Shown: positions 42,475 through 51,802 of the stretch, one piece after another
Position numbering within the stretch: position 1 is the stretch's first letter
Layout: every line of letters starts with the position of its first letter
Program-made: the position numbers and the translations under genes
The notes under the pieces: model-generated
Seen by the model: only the letters and a program-made list of their open reading frames with translations
Told to the model about the DNA's origin: nothing
Databases searched by the model: none
DNA from: Gloeomargaritales cyanobacterium VI4D9
GTDB taxonomy: Bacteria; Cyanobacteriota; Cyanobacteriia; Gloeomargaritales; Gloeomargaritaceae
Assembly: GCA_927797885.1 (NCBI GenBank)
Contig: OV696605.1
Span: 1,463,157 to 1,527,156 of the forward strand
DNA: 64,000 bases
Direction: 5' to 3'

Positions 42475-44010
42475 TTAAACCGCTGTTTCTTCCGTGCGGC
42501 GGGTGGTTTTGTCCCCCACTTTCAGGAAGGCACCAAATTCCACCTGCTCGGTAACGCTTTCGTCAATCCCGGCAAACACATCCCGGAACAGGGTGCGGGA
42601 GCCGTGCCAGATGTGACCAAAGAAGAACAGCAGAGCAAAACAGGCATGACCGAAGGTAAACCAACCCCGAGGACTGGTGCGGAACACCCCGTCCGAGTTG
42701 AAAATTTCCCGGTCAAAGGCGAAGGGTTCCCCCAGTTGGGCTTTGCGGGCAAACTGCTTCACCATCGCCGGGTCGGTAAAGGTTTTGCCGTTGTTTTCGC
42801 CGCCGTAGAAGGTAACCGTCACCCCGGTTTGCTCGATACTGTACTGGGAATCCGCCCGCCGGAAGGGAATGTCCGCCCGTACCACCCCGTCCTGGTCCAC
42901 CAGCACCACCGGGAAGGTTTCAAAGAAATTGGGCAAACGGCGCACAGTCAGGATACGCCCCTCGGCATCCTTGAACTCGGGATGACCCAGCCAACCCTGA
43001 GCCAGCCCATCCCCCTTGTTCATCGGTCCGACCCGGAACAAACCGCCCTTAGCCGGACTGTTGCCCACATAATCGTAGAAAGCCAATTTTTCGGGAATGT
43101 TCGACCAGGCTTGCTCCTTGGTGAGACCCGCCGCCAAATCCGCCTGCACCCGCCGTTGAATTTCCTGCTGGAAATAGCCCTTGTCCCATTGGTAACGGGT
43201 GGGACCAAACAGTTCAATGGGGGTGGTCGCCGAACCGTACCACATCGTCCCCGCCACGATAAAAGCGGCGAAAAACACGGCGGCAATACTGCTGGAAAGC
43301 ACGGTTTCGATATTCCCCATCCGCAGTGCCCGGTAGAGCCGTTGGGGCGGTCGCACAGTCAGGTGGAACAGCCCCGCAATGATCCCCACAATGCCCGCCG
43401 CAATATGGTGCGCCACCACGCCCCCCGGATTGAAGGGATTAAACCCTTCCGGTCCCCAGGAGGGTGCCACCGGTTGCACATGACCGGTTAACCCGTAGGG
43501 GTCAGACACCCACATCCCCGGTCCAAACAGCCCCGTGAGGTGAAATGCCCCAAACCCAAAGCACAGCAGACCAGATAGGAACAGGTGAATGCCGAACATC
43601 TTGGGCAAATCCAAAGCCGGTTCGCCCGTGCGGGGGTCACGGAACAGTTCCAAATCCCAATAGACCCAGTGCCAAATCGCCGCCAAGAACAACAAACCCG
43701 ACAGAATAATATGCGCCGCCGCCACCCCTTCAAACGACCAAATGCCCGGGTCCGTTGCCGGTTCACCCGTGATGCTCCAGCCCCCCCAGGATTGGGTCAC
43801 GCCCAGACGCACCATGAATGGGAGAACAAACATCCCCTGCCGCCACATGGGGTTCAACACCGGGTCGGTGTGGTCAAAAATAGCCAACTCGTAAAGCGCC
43901 ATCGAACCAGCCCAGCCCGCCACCAGCGCCGTGTGCATCAAATGCACCGAAATCAGCCGCCCCGGGTCATTAATGACGACTGTATGAACACGATACCAGG
44001 GTAGTCCCAT
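42475..44010 (-). CDS. psbB: Photosystem II chlorophyll-binding protein CP47
   Basis: 511 residues, the inner antenna of photosystem II in the thylakoid membrane with six membrane helices and about sixteen chlorophyll a. Unmistakable start [19 protein letters not shown] and conserved blocks such as [58 protein letters not shown] and [18 protein letters not shown]. The large lumenal loop E is intact. AAGGAGG stands nine bases before the ATG. It is monocistronic here: psbT does not follow, and a terminator lies right after the stop. It is divergent from the radical SAM gene. Confidence 0.98.
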   Translation of the reverse strand: MGLPWYRVHTVVINDPGRLISVHLMHTALVAGWAGSMALYELAIFDHTDPVLNPMWRQGMFVLPFMVRLGVTQSWGGWSITGEPATDPGIWSFEGVAAAHIILSGLLFLAAIWHWVYWDLELFRDPRTGEPALDLPKMFGIHLFLSGLLCFGFGAFHLTGLFGPGMWVSDPYGLTGHVQPVAPSWGPEGFNPFNPGGVVAHHIAAGIVGIIAGLFHLTVRPPQRLYRALRMGNIETVLSSSIAAVFFAAFIVAGTMWYGSATTPIELFGPTRYQWDKGYFQQEIQRRVQADLAAGLTKEQAWSNIPEKLAFYDYVGNSPAKGGLFRVGPMNKGDGLAQGWLGHPEFKDAEGRILTVRRLPNFFETFPVVLVDQDGVVRADIPFRRADSQYSIEQTGVTVTFYGGENNGKTFTDPAMVKQFARKAQLGEPFAFDREIFNSDGVFRTSPRGWFTFGHACFALLFFFGHIWHGSRTLFRDVFAGIDESVTEQVEFGAFLKVGDKTTRRTEETAV

Positions 44011-44208
44011 TGACTACACGCCTCCTTCGTCTTAAATCTTTTTTGTACCGACAGCTTCGATTGTAAGGGTTAATTAGGCTAGGAGAACCAGCCACCCCCC
44101 CACCGCCAGTGGGACGGCAACGAAACTTGGGTTACATTTTACTAAGAAACCCCTGGAAAACCCCAGCCATTTCTTAATATCACTTAACATTACCCTCAGC
44201 AAACCCCA

Positions 44209-45813
44209 GTGAATCTTCCTTGGGCGGATGAAATTCACCTGTTGACCCCAGCCATGCCTTCTGTAGGGGCGGTGCCGGTGGTGTGGGCGTTTCCGAATAC
44301 CTACACGGTGGGCATTACCAGTCTGGGGTACCAGTGGATTTGGGGAATGTTGGCGCAACGGGGGGATGTGCGGGTGAGCCGTTGGTTTACGGATGGGGGG
44401 GAACCGGTGCCGGAACCGCCGGAATTAGTGGGGTTTTCCTGTGGTTGGGAATTAGATTATCCCCACATTTTTGACCTGTTGGAGCAGTTTGGTATTCCCT
44501 TACTCAGTCGGGAACGGGAAAATCCCCATCCTTTGGTGTTTGGGGGTGGTCCCGTGTTGAGTGCCAACCCGGAACCGTTTGCCAATTTTTTTGATGTAAT
44601 TTTGCTCGGCGACGGGGAAGAATTAATCCCCAATTTGTTGGATCATTATCAGGAAATACGTCGGGATGACCGACTGGAAAAGTTATTAAAATTAGCCCAG
44701 ATTCCGGGGGTTTATGTGCCCCAATTTTATCAACCCATTTATACCAGCCTCACGGGGGCAATCGAGACAATTATCCCCCACCCGGACGTGCCGTCAAACA
44801 TTCAGCGACAAACCCATAAAGGCAATACCCTCGCCACTTCTACGATTGTTACCCCCCATGCCGCCTGGGAAAACATTTACATGGTGGAGGTGGTACGCAG
44901 TTGCCCAGAAATGTGCCGGTTTTGCCTCGCCAGTTATTTAACCTTGCCCTTTCGCAAGGCGGGGATGGCACAGGGGTTAATTCCTGCCATTGCACGGGGG
45001 TTACAGGTGACCAATCGGATTGGTTTACTGGGTCCTTCGGTGACGCAACACCCGGAGTTTCCTGAATTATTAACCTATCTCAACCAACCAGAATTTGATG
45101 CCATGCGCCTGAGTATTGCTTCCGTGCGGGCGGCAACGGTGGATGAATTACTCGTAAAAACCCTGGTGCAACATCAGACCCAATCCCTAACCATTGCCGT
45201 AGAAAGTGGTTCGGAACGATTGCGCCAGGTGATTAACAAAAAACTCACCCAGGCGGAAATTCTCCAGGCGGCTCAAACTGCCCAAACCGGGGGCTTAAAA
45301 GGGTTAAAACTTTACACAATGGTAGGGGTGCCGACGGAAACTGAAACCGATGTACAAGCTACGATTAACCTAGCGCAAGAACTACGCAAACGTACGCCCC
45401 GACTACGTTTAACCCTGGGTTGCAGTACCTTTGTCCCCAAAGCCCAGACCCCTTGGCAATGGTTCGGGGTGAATCCCCAGGCGGAAAAACGTCTGCAATT
45501 CTTGGGCAAACAATTGGGGAAATTGGGGGTAGAATTTCGCCCGGAAAGCTACAAAGATTCCCTGGTACAGGCGTTAATTTCCCGGGGGGATCGCCGCTTA
45601 ACGGAAATTCTTTTGCTCACCCGCAGTTATGGGGTTTCCCTGGGGGGTATTCGACGGGCATTTAAGGAATTAAAAGGACAACTGCCACCCCTAGATTTTT
45701 ATGTGCATGAAAACTGGGTAGAAAATGCCTGTTTACCCTGGCAACATTTGACCGGCACCGTCGGTTTAGAAATGCTGGTTTCCCATCGGCAACGTTCCCT
45801 GGCTATGTCATGA
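44209..45813 (+). CDS. B12-binding-domain radical SAM protein
   Basis: 534 residues. An N-terminal cobalamin-binding-like Rossmann domain (about 20-190: AFPNTYTVGITSLGYQWIWG, VGFSCGWELDYPHIFDLLEQ, LVFGGGPVLSANPEPFANF) is followed by the radical SAM barrel with the cluster motif RSCPEMCRFC (CX3CX2C, about residue 232) and LTIAVESGSERLRQVINKKL. C-terminal about 80 residues are extra. Conserved in cyanobacteria; the reaction is unknown. The start is a GTG at 44209; an ATG at 44254 would still keep the first strand. It is divergent from psbB, and its stop codon overlaps the convergent SRPBCC gene by 11 bases. Confidence 0.85.
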   Translation: MNLPWADEIHLLTPAMPSVGAVPVVWAFPNTYTVGITSLGYQWIWGMLAQRGDVRVSRWFTDGGEPVPEPPELVGFSCGWELDYPHIFDLLEQFGIPLLSRERENPHPLVFGGGPVLSANPEPFANFFDVILLGDGEELIPNLLDHYQEIRRDDRLEKLLKLAQIPGVYVPQFYQPIYTSLTGAIETIIPHPDVPSNIQRQTHKGNTLATSTIVTPHAAWENIYMVEVVRSCPEMCRFCLASYLTLPFRKAGMAQGLIPAIARGLQVTNRIGLLGPSVTQHPEFPELLTYLNQPEFDAMRLSIASVRAATVDELLVKTLVQHQTQSLTIAVESGSERLRQVINKKLTQAEILQAAQTAQTGGLKGLKLYTMVGVPTETETDVQATINLAQELRKRTPRLRLTLGCSTFVPKAQTPWQWFGVNPQAEKRLQFLGKQLGKLGVEFRPESYKDSLVQALISRGDRRLTEILLLTRSYGVSLGGIRRAFKELKGQLPPLDFYVHENWVENACLPWQHLTGTVGLEMLVSHRQRSLAMS

Positions 45814-46336
45814 CCAACTGATTCACCCGCTCCCGAATTGCCAGTAAATTCCTCTGAATCCCCCGGGTAATCCGCCCTTCAATCAATCGCACCGGTAAGC
45901 TCGCCCGGGGACGCAAATGCACCAGGTAACATAACTGGGTTGCCGTGGCTTGGGGTTGCAAAGACCACGCCCCATCAAACCGGCTAAAATCCCCTTCCAC
46001 CCCCGTGAAGGCGATGCGTTGCGGGTAAAATTCTTCAATATCCACTACTACCCGTGCCCGAAAATTAAATTTCAACAGCGGCTGGGTGCCCACCTGCTCC
46101 AAACGAATCTTCGCTTCTGGGTGTGCCAATCGGCGACTCACCGCCAAATTGGGGATAAAATTCGCCAGGGCTTCATAGTCCGTCAACACCCGCCAAATCG
46201 GTTCCACCGGCTGGGGAATCGCAATGGTCGCCTGAATCCGCCGCTCCCAACGACTCAACCGCTCCACCACCACCGGCACCTCCGGCTCCTCAGGTTCTAT
46301 ACAGGCTTCCCCAAACGCGTCTAAGTCTTGATTCAT
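45803..46336 (-). CDS. SRPBCC family protein (COQ10/START-like lipid-binding fold)
   Basis: 177 residues. After a short acidic N-terminal extension (ACIEPEEPEVPVVVERLS), a single SRPBCC/COQ10-like domain: ATIAIPQPVEPIWRVLTDYEALANFIPNLAVSRRL is the classic start (helix-grip fold, key residues VWRVLTDYE and F.PN), ending with the long C-terminal helix GIQRNLLAIRERVNQLV. Such proteins bind hydrophobic ligands; cyanobacterial members are often linked with quinone or lipid metabolism, but the ligand here is unknown. Adjacent to a HAD phosphatase gene 20 bases upstream on the same strand, so probably co-transcribed. Confidence 0.8.
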   Translation of the reverse strand: MNQDLDAFGEACIEPEEPEVPVVVERLSRWERRIQATIAIPQPVEPIWRVLTDYEALANFIPNLAVSRRLAHPEAKIRLEQVGTQPLLKFNFRARVVVDIEEFYPQRIAFTGVEGDFSRFDGAWSLQPQATATQLCYLVHLRPRASLPVRLIEGRITRGIQRNLLAIRERVNQLVMT

Positions 46337-46356
46337 ACCTACCCCAGTTCCCGCCG

Positions 46357-47091
46357 CTAAGGTAGCACAGATTCGGGAATCAACAGATTAAGTTTAGGCA
46401 AAACCAGGTCGGCTCCCTGCTGTTGTAATGTTTTTGTATAACTATCAATCGCCTGCTGATTTGCTTGTACATGGGGGGGAAGAATCCCAACAGCGACCCA
46501 GCGATACCCCGGTTGTTCCCGCTCCGCCGCCCGCACCGTCAGCATATCCGCCACCGTATCCCCGGCATAAATCATGGGCGTACCGGGGGGGCAATTCCAG
46601 GTCGCCACCAGCCGCAAAAGTCCCGTCGGGTCGGGTTTTGCCGGTGCATCCTCCATCCCCACCAAGGGGGCAGAACTCACCCCCAACCGTTCCAGGGCGT
46701 ACTGCGCTTCCCGGCGGGGGGCACCGCTGAAAAATCCCCACCCCCACCCCCGTTGGCTTAATTCGGTGAAATACTCTGCCGTAATTAACAATTCCTCCTG
46801 GGTAATCAACCCGGTGGGTGCCTCCGTCTCGCCCCAGTACAGTTTTTGAAAGTGGGTGATAACTGCCTCCAGGGGCACCGCTTTTCCCCAACGCCGGAGC
46901 AATTCCTGGGTAGCTGACCAATCGTTATTCCAATAGCCTTCGCTTTTGAGTTGGTCAATATCGGTGAGGGTCGGTTCGTACTGCCCCTGGGTGAAGTGGG
47001 CAACGGTCGCCTGGATCGCCCGCCGGTAGGAATGGCGCACATCCCGGATCACCCCATCAATATCACAAATCAATACGCCAAACTTCGGCAT
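46357..47091 (-). CDS. HAD-superfamily hydrolase, TIGR01548-like
   Basis: 244 residues of a haloacid-dehalogenase subfamily IA group. The nucleophile motif CDIDGVIRDVRHSYRRAI is at residues 8-25 (Asp9 nucleophile, Asp11 acid), motif II is GFFSGAPRREAQYAL, Lys motif III is APAKPDPTGL, and motif IV is IYAGDTVADML. The insert YWNNDWSATQELL fits the TIGR01548 group, common in cyanobacteria, substrate unknown. I start at the ATG (47091), three codons after a GTG at 47100. Followed by the SRPBCC gene. Divergent from the PSRP-3 gene. Confidence 0.85.
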   Translation of the reverse strand: MPKFGVLICDIDGVIRDVRHSYRRAIQATVAHFTQGQYEPTLTDIDQLKSEGYWNNDWSATQELLRRWGKAVPLEAVITHFQKLYWGETEAPTGLITQEELLITAEYFTELSQRGWGWGFFSGAPRREAQYALERLGVSSAPLVGMEDAPAKPDPTGLLRLVATWNCPPGTPMIYAGDTVADMLTVRAAEREQPGYRWVAVGILPPHVQANQQAIDSYTKTLQQQGADLVLPKLNLLIPESVLP

Positions 47092-47177
47092 GGCAAGCAC
47101 AGGATGGCAAAAACGGCAGGAATAAGTTATCGTAATAGACTATCATTACCATCAATAAGTTAATTCTGGAGGTTCAT

Positions 47178-47483
47178 TTGCTTAAATTTCAGTTGAAAGC
47201 CCTCTGGTTGCAAAAAGATGTGGGGCTGGCGGTTGATCAAGTTGTCGGCACGGGGAGTAGTCCCTTGACCTGTTATTTTTTTTGGCCCCGGGACAATGCC
47301 TGGGAACAACTGAAAAATGAACTGGATGCCAAATCCTGGATTCCCGAATCGGATAAAGTAGAATTGTTGAATCAAGCGACGGAAGTGATTAACTATTGGG
47401 AGGAGGGTAGAGCCACCCGTTTCCATACCCTCCACGAGGCACAAAACCGATTCCCCAATGTCATTTTTGCGGGGAGTAATTAG
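47178..47483 (+). CDS. Plastid/cyanobacterial-specific ribosomal protein PSRP-3 (Ycf65)
   Basis: 101 residues matching the Ycf65/PSRP-3 family of the 30S subunit in cyanobacteria and plastids. Seen: [38 protein letters not shown] and [20 protein letters not shown], all strongly conserved. The start is a TTG at 47178, six bases after TGGAGG, an unusual but well-supported start; no ATG or GTG is available upstream in frame. Downstream, 60 bases separate it from the SPOR-domain gene. Confidence 0.9.
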   Translation: MLKFQLKALWLQKDVGLAVDQVVGTGSSPLTCYFFWPRDNAWEQLKNELDAKSWIPESDKVELLNQATEVINYWEEGRATRFHTLHEAQNRFPNVIFAGSN

Positions 47484-47542
47484 TTTCTAGTCGCTGGCTT
47501 CGCTCCTCCCCCGCAACCTTTAATTTCCTGTGAGGTGTGACC

Positions 47543-48631
47543 ATGAAAACCACTGCGGAGCGGACGACCTTAATGGCGGCTTTGGGCTGTCTGGATATTG
47601 ACATAGAGCAGGAGTTACGCCGATTACAGACGGAGCGGCACCATTGGCAACCGGAATTTTGGCAGTCGCTTTTGGCGAGTCACCCCACCCCACCCCCGGA
47701 AACCGCTTGGACGTTTCCCCCGGCGGCCAGTGCGGATGCACCCCTGGAACCGACGGAGGCGGTCATGCCCCCCTCAGAGGTTGCACCGGAATTGGCGGCA
47801 ACGGTGGCTATGACCAAACTTCCGGAACAACCGGAGGCATTGGATGCGACCGTGGCTTTTGTGCCGCCAGCGGACCCGCCCCCGGATGCCCTGGCTCTTT
47901 TGGATGTGGGGGAGGATGAAATTACGGATGAGGTCGCCCACTTGCTCGCAGAAGTGGCACCAGAAGCCGTACCAGAAGAGCAAATACAACCAGAAGGCGT
48001 GCCCCCCCGTCCCTCCTGGTCGGAGCGTCTGCATCGGGTGTTGGCTCGCCGTCCAGGCCTTGCCTCAGCCCGAACCTTGGCGGTGCCCCCGGAAGCGGTA
48101 GGCGACCCCTGGCTGGAAACCTTCTCGGAACCCCACCAGCAACCCCTGTCCCAGGGAGGAATGCGCCCGTCGGTCTTGGGTTTTGCCCTGGGGGTCACGA
48201 CGGCCACCCTCGGTACCTTGGGAATTTTGTTTCTTTTCAACCGGGAACAGCCCCGTCCGGCTCATAGCCCCCAGTTGACGGTACCCGCCCCGCCGCCGGA
48301 GCAGGCGGTAGTGGCCTCCCCCAAGTCCTCCCCCCTCGCTCCCGTCCCCAATCTCACCCGTAAGGAACTGCCGGATGTGAGTGCCATTCCCACCGCCAGC
48401 CCCAAAGCCAGCCCAGCGGTCAGTCCCAGCCCGGGGTTTTACTATGTGGTCACGGACTACCGGAATGAGCAGAGCCTCACGGAAGCCCAAAAGGTAGTAC
48501 CGGAAGCCTTCGTCTGGCAATTTTCCGACGGGGTCAAGATTCAACTGGCCGCCTTTGAGGCACGGGATCAGGCGGAGCAATTTGTGGCAGACTTAAAGGC
48601 AAAGGGCATGACGGCCCGTGTTTATCCCTAG
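47543..48631 (+). CDS. SPOR-domain membrane protein
   Basis: 362 residues. An N-terminal cytoplasmic part with a short helix (TTLMAALGCLDIDIEQELRR) and a long Pro/Ala/Glu-rich linker, one membrane helix (SVLGFALGVTTATLGTLGILFLF, about residues 209-231), a second Pro-rich linker, and a C-terminal SPOR-like domain of about 65 residues (FYYVVTDYRNEQSLTEAQ, WQFSDGVKIQLAAFEARDQAEQFVADL). SPOR domains bind denuded peptidoglycan at division or remodelling sites, so a cell-envelope role is likely. The ATG at 47543 has GAGG seven bases upstream. Upstream of, and nearly touching, the PspA-like gene. Confidence 0.8.
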   Translation: MKTTAERTTLMAALGCLDIDIEQELRRLQTERHHWQPEFWQSLLASHPTPPPETAWTFPPAASADAPLEPTEAVMPPSEVAPELAATVAMTKLPEQPEALDATVAFVPPADPPPDALALLDVGEDEITDEVAHLLAEVAPEAVPEEQIQPEGVPPRPSWSERLHRVLARRPGLASARTLAVPPEAVGDPWLETFSEPHQQPLSQGGMRPSVLGFALGVTTATLGTLGILFLFNREQPRPAHSPQLTVPAPPPEQAVVASPKSSPLAPVPNLTRKELPDVSAIPTASPKASPAVSPSPGFYYVVTDYRNEQSLTEAQKVVPEAFVWQFSDGVKIQLAAFEARDQAEQFVADLKAKGMTARVYP

Positions 48632-48641
48632 AGGTGCCCCG

Positions 48642-49109
48642 GTGAACCTGTGGCCTTGGCGACATTCCCCTGACCCGGAACGACTGCTGGAGCAGTGGGT
48701 GAACCAATTACAGCGGCAATTGCTCCAGGTTAAGCGGATGGTGGCCTTGGTGGTGGCGACCCAACGACGGCTCCGTCGTCAGCTACAACGGGCGGTTTGT
48801 CCCCAAATTCGCCAGGAATTGCAACAGGCTCTCGCCCATCAGAGTCTCCACTGCCGCCAACTCCAGGAACAACTGCGCCATCTGGAACAGCAAGTTCAGG
48901 CGATCCAGGTGCGGCGGGAAGTTCTAACGGCGCGGGTATCCACCGCCGAAGCCCGTAAAGCCATCTGCGACCTGCGCCAACACATCACCGATGGCACCCT
49001 CCCGGCGGTTTTGAACGACACGGAGGAACTGGTGCATCGCCTAGAAGCGGAGGTGGAACTGTGGGAACATCACCTGGGGGAATACCTGCCCTCCGTGTAT
49101 CAGCGGTGA
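48642..49109 (+). CDS. PspA/IM30-like coiled-coil protein (short form)
   Basis: 155 residues, very rich in Gln, Arg and Leu, predicted as long antiparallel helices. The opening PDPERLLEQWVNQLQRQLLQVKRMVALVVATQRRLRRQL resembles the alpha1-alpha2 hairpin of PspA/Vipp1, and KAICDLRQHITDG is close to later helices, but it is shorter than Vipp1 (about 220-260) and lacks its C-terminal part. It is probably a paralogue of unknown role, perhaps peripheral membrane binding. The GTG at 48642 follows GAGGTG. It overlaps neither neighbour: the SPOR gene ends at 48631 and recF begins at 49113. Confidence 0.7.
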   Translation: MNLWPWRHSPDPERLLEQWVNQLQRQLLQVKRMVALVVATQRRLRRQLQRAVCPQIRQELQQALAHQSLHCRQLQEQLRHLEQQVQAIQVRREVLTARVSTAEARKAICDLRQHITDGTLPAVLNDTEELVHRLEAEVELWEHHLGEYLPSVYQR

Positions 49110-49112
49110 TCG

Positions 49113-50216
49113 GTGTATTTACACCATCTGCACCTGTGGCACTTTCGCAACTATACCGAGCAGGCCATCACCTTCAGTGGTAACCAGACTATCCTGCTGG
49201 GGGACAACGCCCAGGGCAAATCCAACCTCATTGAGGCGATTTTGCTATTGGCAACTCTCCATTCCCCCCGGGCGCAACGGGATGGGGATTTGATCCAAAC
49301 CAACCAGGCAATGGCACGCCTGCAAGCTGACGTGGAACGGCAACCCGACCCGGCGCAGTTAACCTTGACCCTACGGGCTTCCGGGCGGCGTACCCTGGCG
49401 GTGAATCAGCAGACCCAACGGCGGCAGGTGGACTTTTTGGGGTATCTGCGGGCGGTATTTTTTTCCTGCCTAGACCTGGAACTGGTGCGGGGCGGCCCGG
49501 GGCAACGCCGGGAATGGCTGGATCAAACCCTCGTGCAACTGGAACCCCTGTACAGCCAACTCTTGCAGGAATACCAACGGGTTCTGCGTCAGCGCAATGC
49601 CCTCCTCCGGCAGGAACCCCTGACCCCGGCGCACCTCACCCCCTGGAATGACCTGCTGATCCAAACCGGCACCCGTCTGATCCGCCGTCGTTTTCGTCTC
49701 CTGGAGCGGCTGGCACCCCTGGCACAGACCTGGCACCAACGCATTAGCCAAGCGGCAGAAGCCCTAGAGATCACCTACGCCCCCTGTGTGCCCGTGCCGG
49801 AGAATGATCATGAAGTGATTCGGGCGCAATTCCAGCGGCAACTCGAAGTGAAACTGCCCGCCGAACTCGCCCAAAAAACCACCCTAGTCGGTCCCCACCG
49901 GGACGAGGTACAATTCCGGCTCAACGGTCATCCCGCCCGCACCTACGCCTCCCAAGGGCAACAGCGCACCCTGGTTCTGGCTCTGAAAATGGCGGAATTA
50001 GAGCTTTTGGAAACCATCCTGGGGGAACCCCCCCTTTTACTTTTGGATGACGTGCTGGCGGAACTGGACCTGAAACGGCAACAGCAATTACTGACCATCA
50101 TCAGCGAGCGGGTGCAAACCATCATTACCACCACGGATTTAGAGCGGTTTTATCCCCCCTGGCTGGCAGGGGCGCAACAATTTCAGGTGGTGCAGGGGCA
50201 GGTGATTCCCCGCTAA
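49113..50216 (+). CDS. recF: DNA repair protein RecF
   Basis: 367 residues of the SMC-like ATPase RecF, which loads RecA at single-strand gaps with RecO and RecR. Walker A is ILLGDNAQGKSNLIEAI (about residues 27-43), the signature motif is TYASQGQQRTLVLALKMAE, and Walker B is LLLLDDVLAELD. The start is a GTG at 49113, giving MYLHHLHLWHFRNY, which fits the family N-terminus. It follows the PspA-like gene after three bases, so it is likely the last gene of a SPOR-PspA-recF operon. A tRNA gene follows 45 bases later. Confidence 0.95.
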   Translation: MYLHHLHLWHFRNYTEQAITFSGNQTILLGDNAQGKSNLIEAILLLATLHSPRAQRDGDLIQTNQAMARLQADVERQPDPAQLTLTLRASGRRTLAVNQQTQRRQVDFLGYLRAVFFSCLDLELVRGGPGQRREWLDQTLVQLEPLYSQLLQEYQRVLRQRNALLRQEPLTPAHLTPWNDLLIQTGTRLIRRRFRLLERLAPLAQTWHQRISQAAEALEITYAPCVPVPENDHEVIRAQFQRQLEVKLPAELAQKTTLVGPHRDEVQFRLNGHPARTYASQGQQRTLVLALKMAELELLETILGEPPLLLLDDVLAELDLKRQQQLLTIISERVQTIITTTDLERFYPPWLAGAQQFQVVQGQVIPR

Positions 50217-50260
50217 ATCTTGCTGAAATACCCCCCAGCTTGCTATGATAAAAAACGCAT

Positions 50261-50332
<72 letters not shown>

Positions 50333-50361
50333 TTAGAAATCAAATTCCATTTCAGGTATAA

Positions 50362-50382
50362 CCCCACTTTTCGGGTGGGTAA
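50362..50382 (+). terminator. Possible terminator after tRNA-Asn
   Basis: CCCACTTTTCGGGTGGG forms a five-pair stem with a short loop, 30 bases after the tRNA. The following bases are A-rich rather than T-rich, so support is weak. Confidence 0.35.
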
Positions 50383-50417
50383 AAGGTGGATAAAAATTGT
50401 CAAACCGTTATGGGTAG

Positions 50418-50534
50418 TATAGTCATTTTGATTCAGATGCGACACTTTTTAAGTATTTGTAATCGCTCTATCCCCTTCTAGGAAAGGGGTTGTAGGTAGA
50501 GGCGAATGTCGCAAACTTGTTTGAAACTACTATA
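50418..50534 (+). repeat. MITE-like element, family D copy 2
   Basis: 117 bp from TATAGTCATTTTGATTCAG to CTTGTTTGAAACTACTATA. Same length as copy 1 (42215-42331); the right 50 bases are almost identical, including GGCGAATGTCGCAAACTTG. Confidence 0.85.
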
Positions 50535-50571
50535 TTTCAGGAACCAATTGCAAACGTAAACATTATGTAAA

Positions 50572-50757
50572 TATATAGTAATCAAGCTGTGATTGTAGGC
50601 AAAAATTAGGTAAAATTACTTAGAACATCAAGGGTCGCTCGACACCGCCTTCCCTATTTCTTGGTCATCTTGCTCGTAATTGACATAACATAAACCATTT
50701 TTAGCATTGCCATATCTTTTGCAAATTTGTTTCCCCATTGGGTTAGGACTGCTATAT
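50572..50757 (-). repeat. Strongly diverged family A copy
   Basis: Begins TATAGTAATCAAGCTG, has ACTTAGAACATCAAGGGTCG in the middle and ends GGGTTAGGACTGCTATA, all recognisable as degenerate A-family parts with an unrelated insertion between. An old copy. It ends about 60 bases before the rhodanese start. Confidence 0.45.
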
Positions 50758-50814
50758 TAATTTAATAGCTGGATGTTCCCCAATATCCTAAACCTTTGGA
50801 TAGTAATCGGAACC

Positions 50815-51147
50815 ATGTTCAAGCAAATCAGTGGATCAGATTTAGCCCAACAGTTGGCTCAAAACCCAAGCTTACAACTTTTGGATGTGCGCGAGTGGTG
50901 GGAAGTGGAACGGGCGAAATTACCCAACTGTTTACACCTCCCTTTGAGTGAGTTTGCCCAGTGGTCTGTCCAGGTGCGGGAATTGCTCGACCCCCACCAA
51001 CCGGTGGTCGTGGTCTGTCATCACGGGGTGCGTTCCGCCCAGGTATGCGCCTGGTTGCTGGAGCAGGGGTATGCCCAGGTTGCCAATCTAGCGGGCGGGT
51101 TGGAAGCCTATGCCCTCCAGGTTGACCCGACCTTCCCCCGTTACTAA
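50815..51147 (+). CDS. Rhodanese-like sulfurtransferase domain protein
   Basis: 110 residues, a single rhodanese domain. The active-site loop is VVCHHGVRSAQV, with the catalytic Cys and the six-residue CHHGVR(S) loop seen in sulfur-transferring members. LLDVREWWEVERAKLPNCLHLP is the conserved N-terminal CH2A motif, and VANLAGGLEAY is the C-terminal end. The ATG at 50815 (MFKQISGSDLAQQL) is preferred to the ATG at 50773. Substrate unknown. Same direction as the conserved gene at 51185. Confidence 0.88.
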   Translation: MFKQISGSDLAQQLAQNPSLQLLDVREWWEVERAKLPNCLHLPLSEFAQWSVQVRELLDPHQPVVVVCHHGVRSAQVCAWLLEQGYAQVANLAGGLEAYALQVDPTFPRY

Positions 51148-51184
51148 TCGGCTAGGATGGGGGTGTTGTCGTGGAATGTGAGCC

Positions 51185-51793
51185 ATGCTGGCGCAGTTGG
51201 TACGCCCCCTCGTTCGTGCCCAGATTCAACTGCTGACGCAAGCCCAATCGGCGGGGAGTAAATTGGTGGTGATGGTGTCCCAGTGGCTCGGCTATTTGGG
51301 GGTGCAGGCGCAGGTGACGGAACTCTCCACGACCGGGAACCACATCCAGGTTTCCCTGCGGGTGGGGCGACCGGAACTCTGCACCGAAGAAGAATGGCGC
51401 ACCATTTTGCAAAATTTAGAATCCAGCCAACCCCAAGCACCAACGGCTACAGAGATCACCTATCCCAGGATGACTCCGGCGCAACAAAATCAGGTCAACC
51501 GCCTACTTGCCCATGTGATTCGAGTCGGGAACCCTCAAATTAGTGAATCCTGGGAGCAAATTCAACCTCAACTCTATGCCCTGGGGCTGTCTGAGGAAAT
51601 GGTATTGGGCATCAGGGCGGCGTTAAAAGTTCCCACCGATCTGGACGATTTAATTGATAATTTAGAACCCGAGTTAAGTGCTTTTGTTTTATCCAAAGCC
51701 ATTGGTTTGGCACTGATGGATCAACAGATTACCCGAGATGAAAATGATGCCTTGAAAGCCCTCTATCGGGTATTAGAACAAAAAGTCACCTAG
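51185..51793 (+). CDS. Conserved hypothetical protein, two-part architecture
   Basis: 202 residues that I do not recognise. An N-terminal part (about 1-75) begins with an amphipathic helix (AQLVRPLVRAQIQLLTQAQ) followed by predicted strands. A proline- and threonine-rich linker (SSQPQAPTATEITYPRM) leads to a helical C-terminal domain of about 100 residues (NRLLAHVIRVGNPQISESWEQI, ELSAFVLSKAIGLALMDQQITRDENDAL) that looks like a TerB- or EF-hand-like helical bundle with an acidic loop at ITRDENDALKAL. No signal peptide. It sits between a rhodanese gene and a Uma2 gene, with the latter only nine bases downstream. Confidence 0.65.
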   Translation: MLAQLVRPLVRAQIQLLTQAQSAGSKLVVMVSQWLGYLGVQAQVTELSTTGNHIQVSLRVGRPELCTEEEWRTILQNLESSQPQAPTATEITYPRMTPAQQNQVNRLLAHVIRVGNPQISESWEQIQPQLYALGLSEEMVLGIRAALKVPTDLDDLIDNLEPELSAFVLSKAIGLALMDQQITRDENDALKALYRVLEQKVT

Positions 51794-51802
51794 GAAGTTC
51801 CC